Source of the DNA: JAGDXZ01 sp049966915
GTDB taxonomy: Archaea; Micrarchaeota; Micrarchaeia; Micrarchaeales; CABMGC01
NCBI GenBank assembly: GCA_049966915.1
Contig: JBMFTS010000031.1
Coordinates: forward strand, 1-8,817
Reading direction: 5' to 3'
DNA: 8,817 nucleotides
Below, piece by piece: positions 5,934 through 8,817 of the stretch. Both the position numbers and the translations under genes were made by a program. The first letter of the stretch is position 1. The number at the start of each line of letters is the position of its first letter. Under the pieces are notes generated by a model, which worked only from the letters and a program-made list of their open reading frames with translations, was not told where the DNA came from and made no database searches.

Positions 5934-6430
5934 TTGAGCGCCTCGCCAATCTCTGCAAGCATCAGCTTTGCCTCGGCTTCGGTGGCGCCTATGGCGTTTG
6001 CCAAGTACATAAGCTGCTTTGCAGACCTTAGCTCATACCCGTTTTTTGACAGCGTGGCTATCGCAATGCGCGCCCCGGCGCGCTTAGCGTGCATGAATAG
6101 CCAATGCGCTTTGGCAAGGGTTTGCGATTGACGCGCTTGCGCGCTTCGCATAATGCTGCCAGCGTCTATTACCACCAGCTTTTCCTCTGCAGCCGCATAA
6201 GCAAGCACCTTTTCCTCAATCCTTGCCGCAAATCCGAACGCTATGCCCACGGCATTGCCAGCCATGAGCGCCTTGAGCGCGCCCTGTCCGATGGCGTCAG
6301 CATCAACTATGAGCTTGCCTTGGCCTTTTCCCATGTAAAAATCGCTTCCAGCGCAAAACACGCGCCTGAAGCCCAGTGCTCTTGCTATGTCGTCGTCTAT
6401 TTTCAGGTAAGATGCGTCGAAAAAAGGCAT
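5930..6430 (-). CDS. rnp3: Ribonuclease P protein component 3 (Rpp30 homologue)
   Basis: Rnp3 has a TIM-barrel-like fold and pairs with Rnp2 on the catalytic domain of RNase P RNA. Seen: the product opens MPFFDASY, like the FYDL start of the family. Short strand-helix units follow (LIVDADAIGQGALKAL, VGIAFGF). The C-terminal half has LVVIDAGSIMRSAQARQSQTLAKAHWLFMHAKRA, then the GxxxxISSxAxxxxELRSP-like stretch IAIATLSKNGYELRSAKQLMYLANAIGATEAEA. ELRS and the LANAIG pattern are the clearest links to Rpp30. At 166 residues it is shorter than typical archaeal members of about 200 or more. The start is the ATG at 6430, whose A is the last base of the cdc6 TGA (TGATG). AAGGT (6439-6443) lies eight bases upstream and can serve as a ribosome site. 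A TTG one codon earlier is less likely. Confidence 0.82.
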   Translation of the reverse strand: MPFFDASYLKIDDDIARALGFRRVFCAGSDFYMGKGQGKLIVDADAIGQGALKALMAGNAVGIAFGFAARIEEKVLAYAAAEEKLVVIDAGSIMRSAQARQSQTLAKAHWLFMHAKRAGARIAIATLSKNGYELRSAKQLMYLANAIGATEAEAKLMLAEIGEALK

Positions 6431-7707
6431 CAAACGCTACCTTGGCCTTGCGTCCCGTCATCGCCTGCTTTTTCCTGCTCCTCGCCGGCATCTGCGCGGC
6501 TCGCGACTTTCCTTTCTTCCACAAACAGGCTTTTCTCTATCGTTTCCTTTATCTTTTCAGGCGCAAACAGCAGCTTTACCAGCTTCGTGTGACCGCGTAT
6601 GCCCTTTCCGGACTCGAAAGTGGTTATTAGCCCCTGCAGTTCCAAGTCAGCAAGATACTTTCTGTACCACCTTGTGCTCTTGCATTCCTTTTTGAGCGCC
6701 TTTGTAACGTCTACATACTTGTTGTATATCTCGCCGCTGAACAAATACGAGTCATTGCCGTCGGCGAGCTTTTTGAACCTGGTTCCGTGCTCTGCAAGCA
6801 GCGCTATGGCATAAAGCAGCAGCCTCTGGTGCTCAGGCAGCGTAGACACGGCTTCGTATGCTATTTCCTCTTCCGCGTCTTTTTCTGCTTCTGCTATTTC
6901 TTTAACAGTCACCTGCCCCGCCTTCTTCGCTTCTGCTATCTCGCCGGCCTTCGAGATTATCTCTAGCGATAGCCTCGCGTCGCCGCTCTCCTTTGCAGCT
7001 ATCGCAGCGGCAAGGTTTATGCTTTCTTCATCTATTTTGCCAGGCTTGAACCCTTTCGAGGCTCTGTCCTTCAATATTGCAACAAGCTCGTTGGCATTGT
7101 AAGGCGGAAATACAATTTCGTTCTCGTAAAGCGAAGAGAGGCTGCGGGGGTCGAGGTTGTCCTTGAAAGTAAGCTTGTTCGATATGCCCACTATCGTTAC
7201 GCCGCCCTGCCTTATGTCGCTGTTTGCTCTTGCCAGCGTGTAAATAAGATCGTCCAAATCCTTCACGACGTCTATCTCGTCAAGCACCACTACGAGCACC
7301 TTGCCGTCTTCTTCTATCCAGCTCACTATCTTCTCGTATATCTCGGCAACGCCATATCCGCGCTTAGCGTAGAACGGCAGGTGGTCGCTTACTATCTTGC
7401 TCAGCACCCTGAACCTGGAATTGTATATCCTGCAGTTTATGTAAGAGATTTTCGCCTTTATGCTTGGCAATTTTTCTATCTCGTTTATCACATGCTTCAC
7501 GCAGGAGGTCTTGCCCGTGCCGGTTCTTCCGTAAATGAAAAGATTCCGGCCCCGCTCACCCTTGAGAGAAGGCGCTATTGCGCGCTCTATGGCTTCGATT
7601 TGCTCGCCGCGGAAAAGAAGCGTGTCTGGCACATAGTGCGGCGAGAGCACTTCTCTGTTGGCAAAAATTTCAGACTCCTTGAACAGGTCTGCAAAAGACT
7701 CAGGCAC
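6430..7707 (-). CDS. cdc6: Orc1/Cdc6 replication initiator AAA+ ATPase
   Basis: The protein binds replication origins and, with ATP, helps load the MCM helicase. Seen (425 residues from the GTG at 7707): the N-terminal entry stretch SPHYVPDTLLFRGEQ, Walker A GRTGTGKT (60-67), Walker B VVLDEID (to about 146), sensor 1 GISN (174-177), the LDPRSLSSL motif holding a conserved Arg (188), sensor 2 GDAR (242-245), and a C-terminal winged helix with WYRKYLADLELQGLI and a GKGIRGHTK wing. The length suits the family. A tail of about 30 charged residues after the winged helix (VEERKVASRADAGEEQEKAG...) looks disordered. GTG at 7707 is preferred because GGGGG (7713-7717) lies five bases upstream; a TTG at 7722 adds five residues but has no ribosome site. 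It follows mrp by 26 bp and overlaps rnp3 by one base, so it is an internal operon gene. Confidence 0.95.
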   Translation of the reverse strand: MPESFADLFKESEIFANREVLSPHYVPDTLLFRGEQIEAIERAIAPSLKGERGRNLFIYGRTGTGKTSCVKHVINEIEKLPSIKAKISYINCRIYNSRFRVLSKIVSDHLPFYAKRGYGVAEIYEKIVSWIEEDGKVLVVVLDEIDVVKDLDDLIYTLARANSDIRQGGVTIVGISNKLTFKDNLDPRSLSSLYENEIVFPPYNANELVAILKDRASKGFKPGKIDEESINLAAAIAAKESGDARLSLEIISKAGEIAEAKKAGQVTVKEIAEAEKDAEEEIAYEAVSTLPEHQRLLLYAIALLAEHGTRFKKLADGNDSYLFSGEIYNKYVDVTKALKKECKSTRWYRKYLADLELQGLITTFESGKGIRGHTKLVKLLFAPEKIKETIEKSLFVEERKVASRADAGEEQEKAGDDGTQGQGSV

Positions 7708-7712
7708 CAGAT

Positions 7713-7717
7713 CCCCC
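7713..7717 (-). promoter_or_regulatory. Ribosome binding site supporting the cdc6 GTG start
   Basis: On the - strand GGGGG is followed by five bases and then GTG at 7707. It can pair with the pyrimidine-rich 3' end of 16S rRNA. The alternative TTG at 7722 has only AT-rich sequence in front of it. Confidence 0.4.
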
Positions 7718-7733
7718 AGCAAAAATTCTTTGC

Positions 7734-8549
7734 TTATTTTATTAGTTTGCTTGCTATACTTATAAATTCTTGCCTTATTTCCTTGTCCTCTTCGACAGGC
7801 ACTTTTCCAGAATCACTCAGCTCGTCGAACTTGCTGTTTGTTTTCACAGTTCCAAGTACGTTTACGCCAAGCGCGTCTGCCACTTCCTTTGCGCCTGCCG
7901 GCGTTCCGCTTGACATGTTTTCTACAACGCCAAGTATGCCCACGCCAAGGCGCCTTGCCATGCGCCCAGACCTTATGGCATTAAGCGCTGCTATGTGCTG
8001 CGGGGTAGTCACAAGCACGAATCCGTCAAGCTCGAGCAGCTGCATTACACTCAGCGGCGCGTCGCTCGTGCCTGGCGGCAGGTCTATTACGAGATAGTCA
8101 AGCTCGCCCCACGCCGTGTTCTCCATGAAGTCTTCCACCATTTTTGCTATCAGCGGCCCCCTCCATATTATCGGCCTTGCCGCGTCGTCGGTGAACATAG
8201 TCGTCGAAATTATTTTTATGCCATCTTTTTCTAAGGGCTTGAGCGGATAAGCGCCTTCCGCCTTTTCGCTAATTCCTAGGAAAACGGCCACGTTGGGCGT
8301 GTCGACGTCCGCATCGAGTATGCCCACTTTGTAGCCTAACTCCTTGAGCGCATATGCCAGGTTTATTGCGATTGTCGTCTTGCCGACCCCGCCTTTCGCG
8401 CTGTATACGCCGACTTTGTGCTTAACTTTCTCAAGATTGGCTTTTACCATGTTTTTCTTGGAAAGCACGCCTGCTATAAACGCGTTGTAAGAAGAGGCAG
8501 TGCTTGCTTTGTCCGGATTGGTCTTGCCTGCGGTTGCGTTTTCTTCCAT
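7734..8549 (-). CDS. mrp: Mrp/NBP35-type P-loop ATPase lacking the Fe-S CxxC motif
   Basis: Mrp/ApbC/NBP35 ATPases of the SIMIBI class are usually Fe-S cluster carriers. Seen in this 271-residue protein: a polar N-terminal region of about 45 residues, the deviant Walker A KGGVGKTT (52-59), ILDADVDTPN (77-86), the family hallmark WRGP (129-132), Walker B/switch DLPPGTSD (156-163), VTTPQ (180-184) and GVVENMS (207-213). These define Mrp rather than MinD or ParA. Usual Mrp proteins have a CPxCG and a glycine-rich stretch right after ENMS. Here it reads ENMSSGTPAGAKEVADALG, shortened and without cysteine, and the whole protein has no Cys. Fe-S carriage by the usual motif is therefore unlikely. 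The ATG at 8549 has a TATA box 22-27 bp upstream; the frame is open further upstream to the window end, but that part overlaps the divergent promoter. First gene of the mrp-cdc6-rnp3-rnp2 operon. Confidence 0.92.
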   Translation of the reverse strand: MEENATAGKTNPDKASTASSYNAFIAGVLSKKNMVKANLEKVKHKVGVYSAKGGVGKTTIAINLAYALKELGYKVGILDADVDTPNVAVFLGISEKAEGAYPLKPLEKDGIKIISTTMFTDDAARPIIWRGPLIAKMVEDFMENTAWGELDYLVIDLPPGTSDAPLSVMQLLELDGFVLVTTPQHIAALNAIRSGRMARRLGVGILGVVENMSSGTPAGAKEVADALGVNVLGTVKTNSKFDELSDSGKVPVEEDKEIRQEFISIASKLIK

Positions 8550-8566
8550 AAAATACAATATGCCTG

Positions 8567-8579
8567 TTAAATTAATAAC
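8567..8579 (-). promoter_or_regulatory. TATA box of the mrp-cdc6-rnp3-rnp2 operon
   Basis: The - strand run TTATTAATTTAA lies 19-30 bases before the mrp ATG, so the mRNA should be leaderless or nearly so. No other promoter-like sequence is obvious within the operon, whose genes are tightly packed. Confidence 0.5.
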
Positions 8580-8582
8580 ATG

Positions 8583-8608
8583 TTCGCGCTTCAGCTTGCG
8601 AAAGCGAA
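8583..8608. repeat. Short inverted repeat between divergent promoters
   Basis: TTCGC (8583-8587) and GCGAA (8604-8608) are inverted copies separated by 16 bases. They sit between the mrp operon promoter and the pilin-like gene promoter, where a regulator of both could bind. The arms are short, so this may be chance. Confidence 0.25.
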
Positions 8609-8617
8609 ATACAAGTA

Positions 8618-8626
8618 TTTTTTTAA
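8618..8626 (+). promoter_or_regulatory. TATA-like box of the pilin-like gene at 8654
   Basis: TTTTTTTAA is centred about 32 bp before the ATG at 8654 and predicts a leader of about six bases. It is back to back with the mrp operon promoter. Confidence 0.42.
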
Positions 8627-8653
8627 GTTTTTCAATGTAGTTTGTATGACGTA

Positions 8654-8817
8654 ATGGCCAGGCAAAATGTCTTGCTGAAAAAAGCAAACAGAAAAGAAAG
8701 AAGCCCAGAGCGCAATGCAGATTATGCAAGCATTTTCGCGCGCAATTTTCACAGAGCGCAAAGCGCAGCAAAAGCGCAAAGCGCGATGGAGTACCTAATG
8801 ACCTACGGCTGGGCAAT
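8654..8817 (+). CDS. Pilin-like protein with class III signal peptide (3' end beyond window)
   Basis: The first 54 codons are present and the frame is still open at the window end. The sequence ends AKAQSAMEYLMTYGWA, a clear archaeal type IV pilin-like N-terminus: Lys-Ala before the cut, Gln at +1, Glu at +5, then the LMTYGWA start of the hydrophobic assembly helix. The predicted leader before the cut is 41 residues, strongly basic (KKANRKERSPER) and longer than most prepilin leaders. Just before the site is a near copy of it (RAQSAAK then KAQSAME), produced by a repeated 11-base unit. The ATG at 8654 is the only ATG before the site; an in-frame TAA lies at 8624, and a TTG at 8672 would shorten the leader by six residues. 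Its partner by motif is the gene at 1417-1938. Confidence 0.78.
   Translation, partial: MARQNVLLKKANRKERSPERNADYASIFARNFHRAQSAAKAQSAMEYLMTYGWA
8756..8784 (+). repeat. Direct repeat GCGCAAAGCGC in the pilin leader
   Basis: GCGCAAAGCGC occurs at 8756-8766 and again at 8774-8784, in the same reading frame (18 bases apart). It duplicates the residues AQSA, so two candidate prepilin peptidase sites lie six residues apart. It looks like a small in-frame duplication. Confidence 0.6.

Noticed and set aside
5406..6131. A long + strand open frame of 241 codons opposite rnp2 and rnp3
   Set aside because: Its product is Cys, Ala and Arg rich with no family resemblance, and the opposite strand carries two recognisable RNase P subunits. 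It is a shadow of their codon use.
7381..8097. A + strand open frame of 238 codons opposite cdc6 and mrp
   Set aside because: The opposite strand encodes two clear P-loop ATPases with all their motifs, and this frame crosses both genes without any motif of its own.
8550..8653. Replication origin next to the cdc6 operon
   Set aside because: The intergenic region is AT-rich, but I see no ORB-type repeats (G-run with flanking dyad) and no repeated element. The proximity of cdc6 alone is not enough.
8550..8816. N-terminal extension of mrp by 89 codons
   Set aside because: The extension reads as low-quality sequence, overlaps the divergent promoters and the pilin-like gene, and Mrp proteins do not carry it. 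The ATG at 8549 has its own TATA box.
1..8817. CRISPR arrays, insertion sequences, rRNA or tRNA genes
   Set aside because: No spaced direct repeats, transposase-like frames, terminal repeats or rRNA/tRNA signatures were seen on reading both strands.

Overview
The window looks like chromosomal DNA of a small-genome archaeon. The informational genes are of archaeal or eukaryotic type: Orc1/Cdc6, the RNase P proteins Rnp2 (Pop5) and Rnp3 (Rpp30), and a MetRS with HLGN and KFSKS signatures. Most promoters are an archaeal TATA box 22-35 bp before the start codon, which implies leaderless or very short-leader mRNAs. Two genes carry pilin-like N-termini with the LM(S/T)YG motif, familiar to me from Micrarchaeota and other DPANN archaea. 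That lineage is an inference; no rRNA is present. Base composition is even, with no composition change or insertion element suggesting recent transfer.

Layout. Bases 1-204 are intergenic, with small hairpins, a TATA box and a possible 18-codon leader ORF. A Mug/TDG-like DNA glycosylase (205-717) and an unrecognised soluble protein (804-1385) follow on the + strand. A pilin-like secreted protein lies on the - strand (1417-1938). Next on + come an unrecognised helical protein (2074-2550), methionyl-tRNA synthetase (2606-4252) and a small GNAT protein of the YjdJ type (4326-4607). A DUF92 membrane protein (4651-5313) converges on the GNAT gene.

The gap 5314-5546 holds divergent promoters and a set of nested inverted repeats. 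These fold better as a + strand RNA than as a - strand RNA: a 12-bp stem capped by a GUAA tetraloop, with G.U wobbles on this strand only. I recognise no known RNA family in it.

A compact - strand operon runs from 8549 to 5547: Mrp/NBP35-type ATPase, then Orc1/Cdc6, rnp3 and rnp2. The last three genes overlap by 1 and 4 bases, so replication initiation and tRNA 5'-end maturation appear to be co-expressed. The Mrp protein contains no cysteine and lacks the family's Fe-S CxxC motif. A second pilin-like gene starts divergently at 8654 and runs off the window end.

The best candidates for something undescribed are the structured RNA region at about 5364-5535 and the cysteine-free Mrp protein heading the cdc6-rnp operon.
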